Below, in pieces: positions 7,712 through 16,020 of a stretch of 39,447 bases of DNA (its first letter is position 1; each line of letters starts with the position of its first letter). The stretch is from Streptomyces rochei (GTDB lineage Bacteria > Actinomycetota > Actinomycetes > Streptomycetales > Streptomycetaceae): positions 1 through 39,447 of the forward strand of contig MUMD01000220.1 in NCBI GenBank assembly GCA_002155895.1, written 5' to 3'. The notes under the pieces were generated by a model. It did no database searches. It was not told the DNA's origin and worked only from the letters and a program-made list of their open reading frames with translations. The translations under genes and the position numbers were made by a program.

Positions 7712-8539
7712 TCAGCCGCGCGGTGCCAGCGCCGCCCAGCGCACCGTCACCTCGCCCTGGCGCCACCGCGCCGGTCCGTCCGTCACCGGCCAGTCCGCCG
7801 CCAGGTCCCGCACCGCCCGCATCCAGCGCTGGCGGGCACCGTAGGAGGCGTAGGGCGCGGCGGCGGCCCAGGCGCGGTCGAAGTCGCGCAGGAAGGCGTG
7901 CACGGGCTCGCCGGGGACGTTGCGGTGGATCAGCGCCTTCGGCAGCCGTTCGGCCAGGTCGGAGGGCCGGTCGAGGGAGCCCAGCCGGGTCGCGAGGGTG
8001 ACCGTGCGCGGTCCCTCCGGCCCGAGCGCCACCCACACGTGCCGGCGTCCGATCTCGTCACACGTCCCCTCGACCAGGAGCCCCCCGCCCGAGCGCTCCG
8101 ACGCGGGCGCGAGCCGCGCGCACAGCCGCGCCCAGACCGCCGCCACCTGGCCCTCGTCGTACTGCCGCAGCACGTTCGCCGCGCGGATGAGCAGCGGACG
8201 GCCGGAGTCGGGCCCGAGGGGGACCTCGAAGCCGCCGTGCCGGAAGACGAGCCCCTCGCGCGCGTACGGCTCGGCCGCCGCCACCCGCGCCGGGTCGATC
8301 TCGACGCCCACCACGCGCGCGTGCGGCGCGACCGTGCGCAGGCGGTGCAGCAGCTCGACGGCCGTCCAGGGGGCCGCGCCGTACCCGAGGTCCACGGCGA
8401 CGGGATCGGCGGCGCGGCGCAGCTCGCGGCCGTGGACGGCGGCGATCCAGCGGTCCATGCGGCGCAGCCGGTTCGGATTGGTCGTCCCGCGCGTGACCGT
8501 GCCCACGGGGGCCGTGCGGGCGGTGGCGCGGGAGGGCAT
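7712..8539 (-). CDS. Class I SAM-dependent methyltransferase
   Basis: A 275-residue protein from ATG 8539. A motif-I-like segment AVDLGYGAAPWTAVELL, the motif-II acidic residue in RVVGVEIDPARVAAA and a later segment PLLIRAANVLRQY are consistent with a Rossmann-fold methyltransferase. Motif I is VDLGYG rather than VDxGxGxG, as in a Streptomyces family whose substrate is unknown. It diverges from mshA over a 214-bp gap. Longer in-frame starts reach into mshA and are rejected. It could act on a small molecule or RNA; nothing here decides that. Confidence 0.75.
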   Translation of the reverse strand: MPSRATARTAPVGTVTRGTTNPNRLRRMDRWIAAVHGRELRRAADPVAVDLGYGAAPWTAVELLHRLRTVAPHARVVGVEIDPARVAAAEPYAREGLVFRHGGFEVPLGPDSGRPLLIRAANVLRQYDEGQVAAVWARLCARLAPASERSGGGLLVEGTCDEIGRRHVWVALGPEGPRTVTLATRLGSLDRPSDLAERLPKALIHRNVPGEPVHAFLRDFDRAWAAAAPYASYGARQRWMRAVRDLAADWPVTDGPARWRQGEVTVRWAALAPRG

Positions 8540-8662
8540 GCGTACGAGGGTATGCGGCCGGGGCCGCCGACTCGGACGCGTCCGCCCTCGGCGATCTTGA
8601 CGCAACCGCCCCTCGAACGGTTGAGCGATGTGCGGTAATGATTCGGCAAAGGCTGGGAATCC

Positions 8663-8689
8663 GGAAATGGAGCACCTCGGTCCGGTGTT
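8663..8689 (+). promoter_or_regulatory. Candidate SigR-type promoter of mshA
   Basis: GGAAAT (8663-8668) is followed after exactly 18 bp by GTT (8687-8689), close to the known SigR consensus GGAAT-N18-GTT. It lies about 65 bp before the mshA start. In S. coelicolor mshA belongs to the thiol-stress SigR regulon, so the match makes sense; activity here is inferred. Confidence 0.55.
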
Positions 8690-8753
8690 CCCACTCCTTG
8701 GAGGGTGGCGCTCGTCCTCCGTCCGGCATGCCCGCAGCGAGGAGGAACGGCTC

Positions 8754-10127
8754 GTGAGCCAGTACGTCAGCAGGCTCGGACGTCGCTCACCGGCGGCCTC
8801 CCCGCGGCTGAGGCTGCACCGCAGGCCCCGACGCGTCGCCATGCTCTCCGTGCACACCTCGCCGCTCCACCAGCCCGGCACCGGCGACGCCGGCGGCATG
8901 AACGTCTACATCGTGGAACTCGCGCAGCGCCTCGCCGCGATCAACATCGAGGTCGAGATCTTCACGCGCGCGACCTCCGGCGGTCTGCCGCCCTCCGTCC
9001 AGCTCGCCCCCGGCGTCCTCGTCCGCCACGTCGACGCCGGCCCCTACGAGGGCCTGGCGAAGGAGGACCTCCCCGCCCAGCTGTGCGCCTTCACGCACGG
9101 CGTGATGCAGGCGTGGGCCGGTCACCGCCCCGGCCACTACGACCTGGTCCACTCGCACTACTGGCTCTCCGGCCACGTCGGCTGGCTCGCCGCCCAGCGC
9201 TGGGGCGCGCCCCTGGTGCACGCCATGCACACCATGGCCAAGGTCAAGAACGCCAACCTGGCCGACGGCGACACCCCCGAGCCCGCCGCCCGCGTCATCG
9301 GCGAGACCCAGATCGTCGCCGCCTCCGACCGGCTGATCGCCAACACCGCCGAGGAGGCCGACGAGCTGGTCCGGCACTACGCCGCCGACCCGGCCAAGGT
9401 CGCCGTCGTCCACCCCGGCGTGAACCTCGACCGCTTCCGCCCCTTCCCCAAGGGCACCGAACCCGGCCCCGGCGAGCGGGCCGACGCGCGCGCCGCCGCC
9501 CGCGCCCGCCTCGGCCTGCCCCAGGACGCGCTGATCCCGCTCTTCGCCGGCCGCATACAGCCGCTGAAGGCCCCCGACATCCTGCTCCGCGCGGTCGCCG
9601 TCCTCCTCGACGAACGCCCCGAGCTGCGCTCCCGCATCCTGGTCCCCGTCGTCGGCGGCCCCAGCGGCAGCGGCCTCGCCAAACCGGAGGGCCTGCAGAA
9701 GCTCGCCGCCCGGCTCGGCATCGCCGACGTGGTCCGCTTCCGCCCGCCCGTCGGCCAGGAACAGCTCGCCGACTGGTTCCGGGCCGCCTCCGTCCTGGTC
9801 ATGCCGTCCTACAGCGAGTCCTTCGGCCTGGTCGCCATAGAGGCCCAGGCGGCGGGCACCCCGGTCCTCGCCGCCGCGGTCGGCGGACTCCCGGTCGCCG
9901 TGCGCGACGGGCACACCGGCCGCCTCGTCCAGGGCCACGACCCCGCGGCGTACGCGCGGGTGCTGCGCGACTTCGCCGACAACCCGGAGCTGACGCCCCG
10001 GATGGGCGACGCCGCCGCCCGGCACGCCCAGTCCTTCGGCTGGGACAGCGCCGCCGCCGCGACCGCCGACGTCTACACGGCCGCGATCCACGCCCACCGC
10101 CGTCGCGTACGCTCCCACCATGGCTGA
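8754..10127 (+). CDS. mshA: D-inositol-3-phosphate glycosyltransferase MshA
   Basis: A 457-residue GT-B fold, GT4-family enzyme. It transfers GlcNAc from UDP-GlcNAc to 1L-myo-inositol-1-phosphate, the first step of mycothiol synthesis in the cytosol. Visible features are the N-terminal [20 protein letters not shown] acceptor/donor loop, [19 protein letters not shown], the [10 protein letters not shown] linker, [11 protein letters not shown], and the [10 protein letters not shown] motif (E-x7-E) that binds UDP-sugar. Length and sequence are typical of streptomycete MshA. The start is GTG 8754, because GAGGAGG lies 8 bp upstream; the longer ORF start at 8628 is rejected. It overlaps the following YbjN-family gene by 8 bp, indicating co-transcription. 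Likely induced by thiol oxidation through SigR. Confidence 0.95.
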   Translation: MSQYVSRLGRRSPAASPRLRLHRRPRRVAMLSVHTSPLHQPGTGDAGGMNVYIVELAQRLAAINIEVEIFTRATSGGLPPSVQLAPGVLVRHVDAGPYEGLAKEDLPAQLCAFTHGVMQAWAGHRPGHYDLVHSHYWLSGHVGWLAAQRWGAPLVHAMHTMAKVKNANLADGDTPEPAARVIGETQIVAASDRLIANTAEEADELVRHYAADPAKVAVVHPGVNLDRFRPFPKGTEPGPGERADARAAARARLGLPQDALIPLFAGRIQPLKAPDILLRAVAVLLDERPELRSRILVPVVGGPSGSGLAKPEGLQKLAARLGIADVVRFRPPVGQEQLADWFRAASVLVMPSYSESFGLVAIEAQAAGTPVLAAAVGGLPVAVRDGHTGRLVQGHDPAAYARVLRDFADNPELTPRMGDAAARHAQSFGWDSAAAATADVYTAAIHAHRRRVRSHHG

Positions 10128-10623
10128 GGCAGCGCAGAAGGCAGCACAGGTCCTCGAGGGCGCCCTGAAGGACGCCGAGCTGGAGTGGGAGAGCCCCGAG
10201 CCCGGCAACTACGTCGTGAAGCTCCCGGGCACCCGCAAGCTCTCCACGACGGTCTCCCTCCTCGTCGGCCGCCACTCCCTCTCCCTGAACGCCTTCGTCG
10301 TCCGCCACCCTGACGAGAACGAACCGGCCGTCCACCGCTGGCTCCTGGAACGCAACCTCAAGCTGTACGGCGTCAGTTACGCGGTCGACCGTCTCGGCGA
10401 CGTCTACGTCACCGCCAAGCTTCCGCTGGCCGCCGTCACCCCCGACGAGATCGACCGCCTCCTCGGCCAGGTCCTGGAGGCCGCCGACGGCGCCTTCAAC
10501 ACCCTGCTGGAGCTGGGCTTCGCGACCGCCATCCGCAAGGAGTACGAGTGGCGCACCGCGCGCGGGGAGTCGACGCGGAACCTGGAGGCGTTCCAGCGCC
10601 TGATCGAGCGCACGGAGGACTGA
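10120..10623 (+). CDS. YbjN-domain protein, translationally coupled to mshA
   Basis: A 167-residue protein with the YbjN fold pattern (type III secretion chaperone-like): [62 protein letters not shown], then a helical C-terminus. Its molecular role is unknown; YbjN proteins in actinobacteria frequently follow mshA. The ATG lies inside the end of mshA, and the 8-bp overlap implies coupled translation. No signal peptide or membrane segment is seen. A chaperone-like or regulatory partner of the mycothiol pathway is a guess from position only. Confidence 0.82.
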   Translation: MAEAAQKAAQVLEGALKDAELEWESPEPGNYVVKLPGTRKLSTTVSLLVGRHSLSLNAFVVRHPDENEPAVHRWLLERNLKLYGVSYAVDRLGDVYVTAKLPLAAVTPDEIDRLLGQVLEAADGAFNTLLELGFATAIRKEYEWRTARGESTRNLEAFQRLIERTED

Positions 10624-10630
10624 GGCCCGG

Positions 10631-11443
10631 TCAGCCCGGGACGCGGCCGGTGCGGTACCGCCCCGGCGTGACCCCCACCAGCCGCTTGAAGTGCCGGGTC
10701 AGATGGGCCTGGTCGTAGAAGCCGGTCGCGGCGGCCACCTCCGCCGGGGCCTGCCCCGCGAGCAGCAGCCGCCGCGCCCGCTCCACCCGCCGGGACATCA
10801 GGTACTGGTGCGGCGCGATGCCGTAGGCGCCGCTGAACGCCCGTACCAGGTGCGCCGGGTGGGCGGGCACGAGCCCGGTGGCCTCGTCGAGGGTGATGCC
10901 CTGGACGACCCGCTCGTCCAGCAACTCCCGCAGCCGCCGCGCCAGCACGGGATCGCGGCGCGCCCGCTCCCGGTTCTCCCGCGGCCGCAGATGGGCGTGC
11001 AGCCGCTCCCCGATCAACGTCAGCCGGCTCTCCGCCTCCAGCTCCTCCCCGGGCAGCGCGAGGGCCGCGTGCAGCTGCCCCACCCGCCGCCGCAGCACGG
11101 GGTCCCGCAGGTCGGGGCCGTCGACCGCCGGGCCGATCAGCTCCTCGCCCAGCCGGGAGGCGTCCAGGTAGAGGACGCGCTTGCGGAAGCCGTCCGGGGT
11201 GGCGGGGGAGCCGTTGTGCGGCACGTGCGGCGGCAGCAGCGACACCGTGTCGTGCGGGGTGCCGTGCTCGTGCCGGTCCAGGTCGTACCGTACGGCGCCG
11301 TCGTCGACGATGAGCAGCGTCCACGCGTCGTGGACGTGCATCGGATAGGCGTACTCGGTGTAGTGGGCGTGGAAGACCTCGACGACGCCCGGGACACGGG
11401 GTCGCCAGGCGGAGACGGTGCGCGTCCGCTGGTCGGCGGCCAT
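10631..11443 (-). CDS. AraC-family transcriptional regulator
   Basis: About 270 residues from ATG 11443; an in-frame TTG at 11458 would add five. The N-terminal cupin-like AraC effector domain shows HAHYTEYAYPMHVHDAWTLL and LLPPHVPHNG. The C-terminal double HTH shows GITLDEATGLVPAHPAHLVRAF, GIAPHQYLMSRRVERARRLL and the second recognition part AAATGFYDQAHLTRHFKRLVG ending PGRYR. This half carries the AraC signature. It diverges from the DUF2000 gene with a 49-bp gap, so it probably controls that gene. Its 3' end is 8 bp from the convergent YbjN-family stop. Confidence 0.87.
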   Translation of the reverse strand: MAADQRTRTVSAWRPRVPGVVEVFHAHYTEYAYPMHVHDAWTLLIVDDGAVRYDLDRHEHGTPHDTVSLLPPHVPHNGSPATPDGFRKRVLYLDASRLGEELIGPAVDGPDLRDPVLRRRVGQLHAALALPGEELEAESRLTLIGERLHAHLRPRENRERARRDPVLARRLRELLDERVVQGITLDEATGLVPAHPAHLVRAFSGAYGIAPHQYLMSRRVERARRLLLAGQAPAEVAAATGFYDQAHLTRHFKRLVGVTPGRYRTGRVPG

Positions 11444-11492
11444 GCAAAGAACGTACAAGACCCGCCCGGGCGCGGCCCGGCAGTCTCACCGT

Positions 11493-11948
11493 ATGAACAC
11501 GACGCACGCCACGGCCCCCGCGACCCCCGACGCCCCTGTCCGCTTCGACACCAAGATCGCCGTGCTCCTGCGCGAGGACCTGGAGACCTGGCAGCGCCTG
11601 AACGTCACCGCCTTCCTGGTCAGCGGCCTGGGCACGCAGGTCCCCGAGGTGATCGGCGAGCCGTACGAGGACGCCGACGCGGTCGGCTACCTGCCGATGT
11701 TCCGGCAGCCGGTGCTGGTCTTCGAGTCCACCAAGGAGACGCTGACGGCCGCCCACGCGCGCGTCCTCTCCCGGGCCCTGCCCCGTGCGGTGTTCACCTC
11801 CGACCTCTTCACCACGGGCAACGACCGCGACAACCGGGCGGCGGTACGGGCCGTCCCGACGGCGGAGCTGGACCTGGTGGGGCTCGCGGTGTACGGGCCG
11901 AAGAACGCGGTGGACAAGGTGCTGAAGGGGGCCCGGATGCACCCGTGA
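11493..11948 (+). CDS. DUF2000-family protein
   Basis: A 151-residue protein. The segments RFDTKIAVLLREDLETWQ, NVTAFLVSGL and a C-terminal AELDLVGLAVYGPKNAVDKV match DUF2000, a family related in fold to PTH2-type peptidyl-tRNA hydrolases but of unproven activity. The ATG at 11493 is chosen because upstream in-frame starts lie within the divergent AraC gene; no strong ribosome site is seen, so a short-leader mRNA is possible. It is likely under control of the divergent AraC regulator. Confidence 0.75.
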   Translation: MNTTHATAPATPDAPVRFDTKIAVLLREDLETWQRLNVTAFLVSGLGTQVPEVIGEPYEDADAVGYLPMFRQPVLVFESTKETLTAAHARVLSRALPRAVFTSDLFTTGNDRDNRAAVRAVPTAELDLVGLAVYGPKNAVDKVLKGARMHP

Positions 11949-11971
11949 GCGGGGCGGGCGGCCGGCGCCCC

Positions 11972-12037
11972 GCCGGTCAGACGCCGGTGGCCTGCCGGTC
12001 AGACGCCGGTGGCCTGCCGGTCAGACGCCGGTGGCCT
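11972..12037. repeat. Three tandem copies of a 22-bp unit at the MFS gene 3' end
   Basis: Exact copies lie at 11972-11993, 11994-12015 and 12016-12037. Each unit starts GCCGGTCAG and ends CGGTGGCCT. Read on the minus strand every unit encodes the gene's last codons (Ala-Thr-Gly-Val-stop), so the true stop lies in the copy nearest the gene and two extra copies follow it. Confidence 0.9.
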
Positions 12038-13361
12038 CGGCCTCGGCCTTGGCCTCGACTTTGACCTCGGCTTTGGATTTGGCGGGCGCGGGGGCTTCGG
12101 CACCGCCGTCGGGAGCCGCCCCGACCGTGGCGTCGGGGACCACCTCGGCGGTGTCGTCCGGCAGCCCCCGCATGAGCCGCCAGTACCCGGCCGCCGCCAC
12201 CGTCCCGACGACGGCGCACACGCCCCACAGCCACTCGGAGCCCCAGCGGTCGATGACCAACCCGGACATCAGCGGCGCGACGAGGGAGGCGACCGCCCAG
12301 GACATGGTGTACATCCCCTGGTACCGCCCGCGCCCGTGCACCGGCGACAGCCGGACGACGAGCCCGGTCTGGGTCGGCGCGTTGACGACCTCGGCCAGCG
12401 TCCACACGCACACGGTCAGGGCGAACACCGCGACCGACCCGGCGAAGGCGGTCAGCCCGAAGCCGTACCCGGCCAGCAGCGCCGAACCGACCAGCAGCAG
12501 CCGCGGATCACGGCGCTCGATGAACCGCGTGACCGGGATCTGCAGCACCACGATCAGCACCCCGTTGACGGCGATCGCCATGCCGAAGTCGGCGGGCGTG
12601 AACCCGGCCTCGCCCATGGCCACCGGCAATCCGACGTACGCCTGCTGGAAGATCAGGGCGATCAGGAAGGACAGCCCGACCACACCCATGTACCGCCCGT
12701 CGCGCAGCACGGTCCCGAGCGAGACGGGAGCCTCCGCGGCGCCCTCCGCCGAGCCGACGTCCTCCTTGGGCCGCGACTCGGGCAGCTTCACGAAGACGAC
12801 CACGGCGCACACCAGCGTCATCCCGGCCTCGATCAGGAAGCCGGCGAGATAGCTGACCTCGGCGATGAACCCGGCGGCCATGGAGGAGACGGCGAAGCCG
12901 AGGTTGATGGCCCAGTAGTTGAGCGAGAAGGCACGGACGCGGTCCTCGGGCCGCACGATGTCCGCCATCATCGCTTGCACCGCCGGCCGGGAGGCGTTGC
13001 TCGCCATGCCGACCAGGAAGGCCACCGCCGCGATGGCGACCGGGTCCCGCACGAAGCCGAGCAGGGCGACGGAGAGCGCGGTGGAGACCTGCGCGACGAG
13101 CAGGGTGGGCCGCCGCCCGAGCCGGTCGGCCATCACCCCGCCGCCCAGCGAGGAGACGACCCCGCCGAGCCCGTGCAGCGCGGCGACCAGTCCGGCGTAC
13201 GAGGCGGAGTACCCGCGGTCGATGGTCAGGTACAGCGCCATGAAGGTGGCGACGAAGGCGCCGAGCCGGTTGACCAGGGTGCTGGTCCACAGCCACCAGA
13301 ACTCGCGGGGGAGCCCGGAGACGGACTCCCGCACGGCACGCCTGACACCGGTGACGGACAT
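12021..13361 (-). CDS. Major facilitator superfamily transporter
   Basis: A 446-residue protein with about 12 hydrophobic segments. The loop 2-3 MFS motif is present as GGGVMADRLGRRPTLL at about 75-90, and WWLWTSTLVNRLGAF resembles the start of drug-efflux MFS proteins of the DHA1 type. The substrate is unknown. The C-terminus is a low-complexity Lys/Glu/Ala stretch (KSKAEVKVEAKAEAEATGV), which is unusual for the family. The gene end is tandemly duplicated. The ATG begins MSVTGVRRAV, preceded by GGGGGTCCC. The promoter region holds two CGTAAGT repeats. Confidence 0.88.
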   Translation of the reverse strand: MSVTGVRRAVRESVSGLPREFWWLWTSTLVNRLGAFVATFMALYLTIDRGYSASYAGLVAALHGLGGVVSSLGGGVMADRLGRRPTLLVAQVSTALSVALLGFVRDPVAIAAVAFLVGMASNASRPAVQAMMADIVRPEDRVRAFSLNYWAINLGFAVSSMAAGFIAEVSYLAGFLIEAGMTLVCAVVVFVKLPESRPKEDVGSAEGAAEAPVSLGTVLRDGRYMGVVGLSFLIALIFQQAYVGLPVAMGEAGFTPADFGMAIAVNGVLIVVLQIPVTRFIERRDPRLLLVGSALLAGYGFGLTAFAGSVAVFALTVCVWTLAEVVNAPTQTGLVVRLSPVHGRGRYQGMYTMSWAVASLVAPLMSGLVIDRWGSEWLWGVCAVVGTVAAAGYWRLMRGLPDDTAEVVPDATVGAAPDGGAEAPAPAKSKAEVKVEAKAEAEATGV

Positions 13362-13392
13362 GGGACCCCCGAGAAGACTGTGAGCGCACGAT

Positions 13393-13447
13393 GATGTAAG
13401 CGGCCCAGACGGTGAGCGTGACTTACGCGACGTACGGACAACTTACG
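13393..13447 (-). promoter_or_regulatory. Promoter region of MFS gene with two CGTAAGT repeats
   Basis: Minus-strand CGTAAGT occurs at 13421-13427 and 13441-13447, exactly 20 bp apart (about two helical turns, same face). A possible TACATC -10 (13393-13398) lies 17 bp from a TCACGC -35 (13416-13421). The arrangement looks like an activator or repressor site; the regulator is unknown. Confidence 0.35.
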
Positions 13448-13550
13448 AAGGCCGCAGGTGCGGGGGCCATTCAATTAACACTTCCCGTCAACCGTCCGAG
13501 CCTCGGGCGCCCCGCGCGGCCGGTGCGGGCCTTCGATTAGGCTCGGAAGC

Positions 13551-14312
13551 ATGGCCGACGCACCGTACAAGCTGATCCTCCTCCGCCACGGCGAGAGCGA
13601 GTGGAACGAGAAGAACCTGTTCACCGGCTGGGTGGACGTCAACCTCACCCCGAAGGGCGAGAAGGAGGCGACGCGCGGCGGCGAGCTGCTCAAGGACGCC
13701 GGCCTGCTGCCCGACGTGGTCCACACGTCCGTCCAGAAGCGCGCGATCCGCACGGCCCAGCTCGCGCTGGAGGCCGCCGACCGCCACTGGATCCCCGTCC
13801 ACCGCCACTGGCGCCTCAACGAGCGCCACTACGGCGCCCTCCAGGGCAAGGACAAGGCCCAGACCCTCGCCGAGTTCGGCGAGGAGCAGTTCATGCTGTG
13901 GCGCCGTTCCTACGACACCCCGCCGCCGCCGCTGGACCGCGACGCCGAGTACTCCCAGTTCTCCGACCCGCGCTACGCCATGCTTCCGCCGGAGCTGCGC
14001 CCGCAGACGGAGTGCCTCAAGGACGTCGTCGCCCGCATGCTGCCGTACTGGTTCGACAGCATCGTCCCCGACCTCCTCACCGGCCGCACGGTCCTGGTCG
14101 CCGCCCACGGCAACTCCCTGCGCGCCCTCGTGAAGCACCTCGACGGCATCTCCGACGCCGACATCGCGGGCCTGAACATCCCGACGGGCATCCCCCTCAC
14201 CTACGAGCTGGACGCCGAGTTCAAGCCCCTGAACCCGGGCGGGACCTACCTGGACCCGGACGCGGCAGCGGCAGCCATCGAGGCCGTGAAGAACCAGGGC
14301 AAGAAGAAGTAA
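13551..14312 (+). CDS. gpmA: 2,3-bisphosphoglycerate-dependent phosphoglycerate mutase
   Basis: A 253-residue enzyme that interconverts 3- and 2-phosphoglycerate in glycolysis and gluconeogenesis. The [16 protein letters not shown] signature places the phosphohistidine at His13. Other active-site parts are the QKRAIRTAQ arginines, [11 protein letters not shown] with its catalytic Glu, and [13 protein letters not shown] with the second His. Length and sequence match dPGM of actinobacteria. It is monocistronic: an ORF-free leader precedes it and a hairpin terminator follows it directly. It forms the left border of the mobile island. Confidence 0.96.
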   Translation: MADAPYKLILLRHGESEWNEKNLFTGWVDVNLTPKGEKEATRGGELLKDAGLLPDVVHTSVQKRAIRTAQLALEAADRHWIPVHRHWRLNERHYGALQGKDKAQTLAEFGEEQFMLWRRSYDTPPPPLDRDAEYSQFSDPRYAMLPPELRPQTECLKDVVARMLPYWFDSIVPDLLTGRTVLVAAHGNSLRALVKHLDGISDADIAGLNIPTGIPLTYELDAEFKPLNPGGTYLDPDAAAAAIEAVKNQGKKK

Positions 14313-14324
14313 CCGCTGACGCGT

Positions 14325-14363
14325 AAGCCCCCTACCTGCAAATTTCCCGTGGGCAGGGGGCTT
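14325..14363 (+). terminator. Terminator of gpmA
   Basis: AAGCCCCCT (14325-14333) pairs with AGGGGGCTT (14355-14363), 9 bp, followed by GTTTCTG. It begins 13 bp past the gpmA stop. Confidence 0.7.
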
Positions 14364-14568
14364 GTTTCTGCATTGGGGCCTTCGCTGGGCCGTGAAAGGA
14401 ATTCGGGGCCGCTGTCAAGGGTTCCCGCGCGCCTCGGTGAATAGCGGTGTGCCCGGTATGCTGTTCGCGCTTCACCTGAACCTCCCCTGAACTCTGCGTA
14501 GATACGCGTGAGTTCCAAGGCTCCGGCCCGAGAAGCGGGTCGGCTGGAGGAGAAGGGAGGCGGTAGAG

Positions 14569-14688
14569 GTGAGCCTTGAGAAGGACGAGCCTCGTAGGTG
14601 GACCAGCGCCGAGAGGTGGCAGGTCTGGCTTACGGGAGCGGGTCTCCTGGTGGCCATCGCTACCGGCGTGATGCAGTTCGCTCGATGA
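14569..14688 (+). CDS. Putative 39-residue single-span membrane protein
   Basis: A small ORF beginning with GTG, with GGGAGGCGG about 8 bp upstream. The product starts MSLEKDEPRRWTSAERWQVW, then a hydrophobic segment LTGAGLLVAIATGVMQF, and ends in Arg. The charged N-terminus plus one C-terminal membrane span is the pattern of small membrane proteins seen in integrative elements of Streptomyces. A strong hairpin follows 45 bp after the stop. No function is proposed. The main uncertainty is whether it is translated. Confidence 0.5.
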   Translation: MSLEKDEPRRWTSAERWQVWLTGAGLLVAIATGVMQFAR

Positions 14689-14733
14689 GCGAGTCAGCGC
14701 GAGGACGGTCGCGACCGGGAGCTGTACATGCAG

Positions 14734-14766
14734 CGAGCCCGGTCTGCTGGTAGGCGACCGGGCTCG
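14734..14766 (+). terminator. Terminator-like hairpin after small membrane ORF
   Basis: CGAGCCCGGT (14734-14743) pairs perfectly with ACCGGGCTCG (14757-14766) over a 13-nt loop. It fits a transcript ending after the 39-codon ORF. Confidence 0.6.
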
Positions 14767-14836
14767 TTGACTGCGAGAGGGCCTGGGTCTGGTTGCCGCC
14801 GGATCCAGGTCCTCGGATCGTCCGAGTGTGACACTC

Positions 14837-14857
14837 AGACATTGCAATGCAATGTCT
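14837..14857. promoter_or_regulatory. 21-bp perfect palindrome downstream of the integrase pseudogene
   Basis: AGACATTGCA (14837-14846) and TGCAATGTCT (14848-14857) are exact reverse complements around one A. It is AT-rich compared with the surroundings. It could be an operator or an integrase/excisionase binding site at the element end; both are inferences. Confidence 0.5.
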
Positions 14858-14933
14858 CACGACGCTGCCAATTCAATCAAGTTTTGTGACCTGATCCAGA
14901 GCCGTGATGGCCCCTCTTCGGCGTCGCCCAGCT

Positions 14934-14946
14934 AGTCAAGTTGACT
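14934..14946. repeat. 13-bp palindrome beside the integrase 3' end
   Basis: AGTCAA-G-TTGACT forms a perfect palindrome 14 bp downstream of the recombinase stop, where element attachment sites usually lie. It could be an arm-type recombinase site; no matching copy was found at the other side. Confidence 0.35.
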
Positions 14947-14959
14947 GAGAAGAGGTCTG

Positions 14960-16020
14960 TCACCTGCGGTCGAAGACGGATGCCACTGCCTTGCGAGTAC
15001 GTTCCTGACTCGAAGACATGAGATGTGCGTACACATGGAGCGTCAGGCGGGGTCCGAGTGGCCCAGGTACACGGCAAGAGCCTTCATGTTCTGGCCTGCG
15101 TCGAGGAGCACCGAGGCGTAGAAGTGCCGCAGGGCGTGCATGCCGCTCTCGCGGGTCTTGGCGTACGACCCGCCCGACTTGCTCGGGGATACCCCAGCTG
15201 AGGCGAGGGCCCTCTTCCACACGTCCTCGTTGAGAGACGTACGCCAGACGTGCCCACCGCGCGGCCCGGTGAAGATGAGCCGCTTGGTCACCGGAGGACC
15301 GTCGGCAACCTTCCACGGCAAGGTGATCTCGACCGGCGGGAACCGCTTCATGTGCGCCCGGAGTGCGTCGGCGACGGGGTCGGGAAGCGGTACGTCCCGC
15401 CGCTTGCCGCCCTTTGGCGGCGCGAACAACGGCCTTGCTGCGGCTCGGCTTCAGTTGCTGGACCACGTGGAGCGTGTCCGACTCGAAGTCGATCGCGTCG
15501 ACGGCCACGCCCAGGATCTCGCCCTGGCGGAGCCCACAGCCGCCGCCCAGATCGACCATGGCTTGGAAGCGCTCGGGCGTGGCGGCTTGGACGGCGGATA
15601 CCCGTTCAGGCGTCCAGGGCACGTTGCGCTTGTTGTCGACGGTCGGCGGACGGACGGACCGAGCTGCACAAGGGTGTTCCGGGGAAGGTGCCGGTCCTCC
15701 ACAGCCGCACTGACGCAGTGCGCACGTTGGAGTAGTCCTCCAACTGCCTTACCCGGTCGTGGATGTGCGCTGGCTGGAAGAAACCGAGCGGACGTGAGTC
15801 GAGGTAGGGGAAGGCGCGCAGCCGTAGCTGCGACTCCATCGAGGCTTGGGTGTTCGGGTCGGCGCTCTGCGTGGCGACCCATCGTTCGGCGTACTGCTGG
15901 AACGTGATCCGTGCGGCGCGCGGGTCGATGTACTGCCCGCGCCATGTCCGCCTCGATGTGCGCCAGCCACTGATCAGCGAGCCGCAGCGCACCGAAACTC
16001 GCAGCGCGCTGAAACCCGCA
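14960..16020 (-). pseudogene. Tyrosine site-specific recombinase (phage-type integrase), multiply frameshifted
   Basis: Integrase sequence is spread over all three minus-strand frames. N-terminal SAM-like part: ADMAR, then after a shift GQYIDPRAARITFQQYAERW, RLRAFPYLDSRPLGFFQPAH and a shortened linker. After another shift SAAVEDRHLPRN appears, then PWTPERVSAVQAATPERFQA and GLRQGEILGVAVD, which carries the first catalytic Arg. A shift near 15430 brings FAPPKGGKRRDVPLP and, further on, MHALRHFYASVLLDAG (HxxR box). A last shift near 15055 restores HVYAHLM with the nucleophilic Tyr and the true C-terminus. At least five frame changes and an internal deletion mean it cannot make active enzyme. The first roughly 40 residues are also missing. 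It is a relic of an AICE-like or prophage element. Confidence 0.9.
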
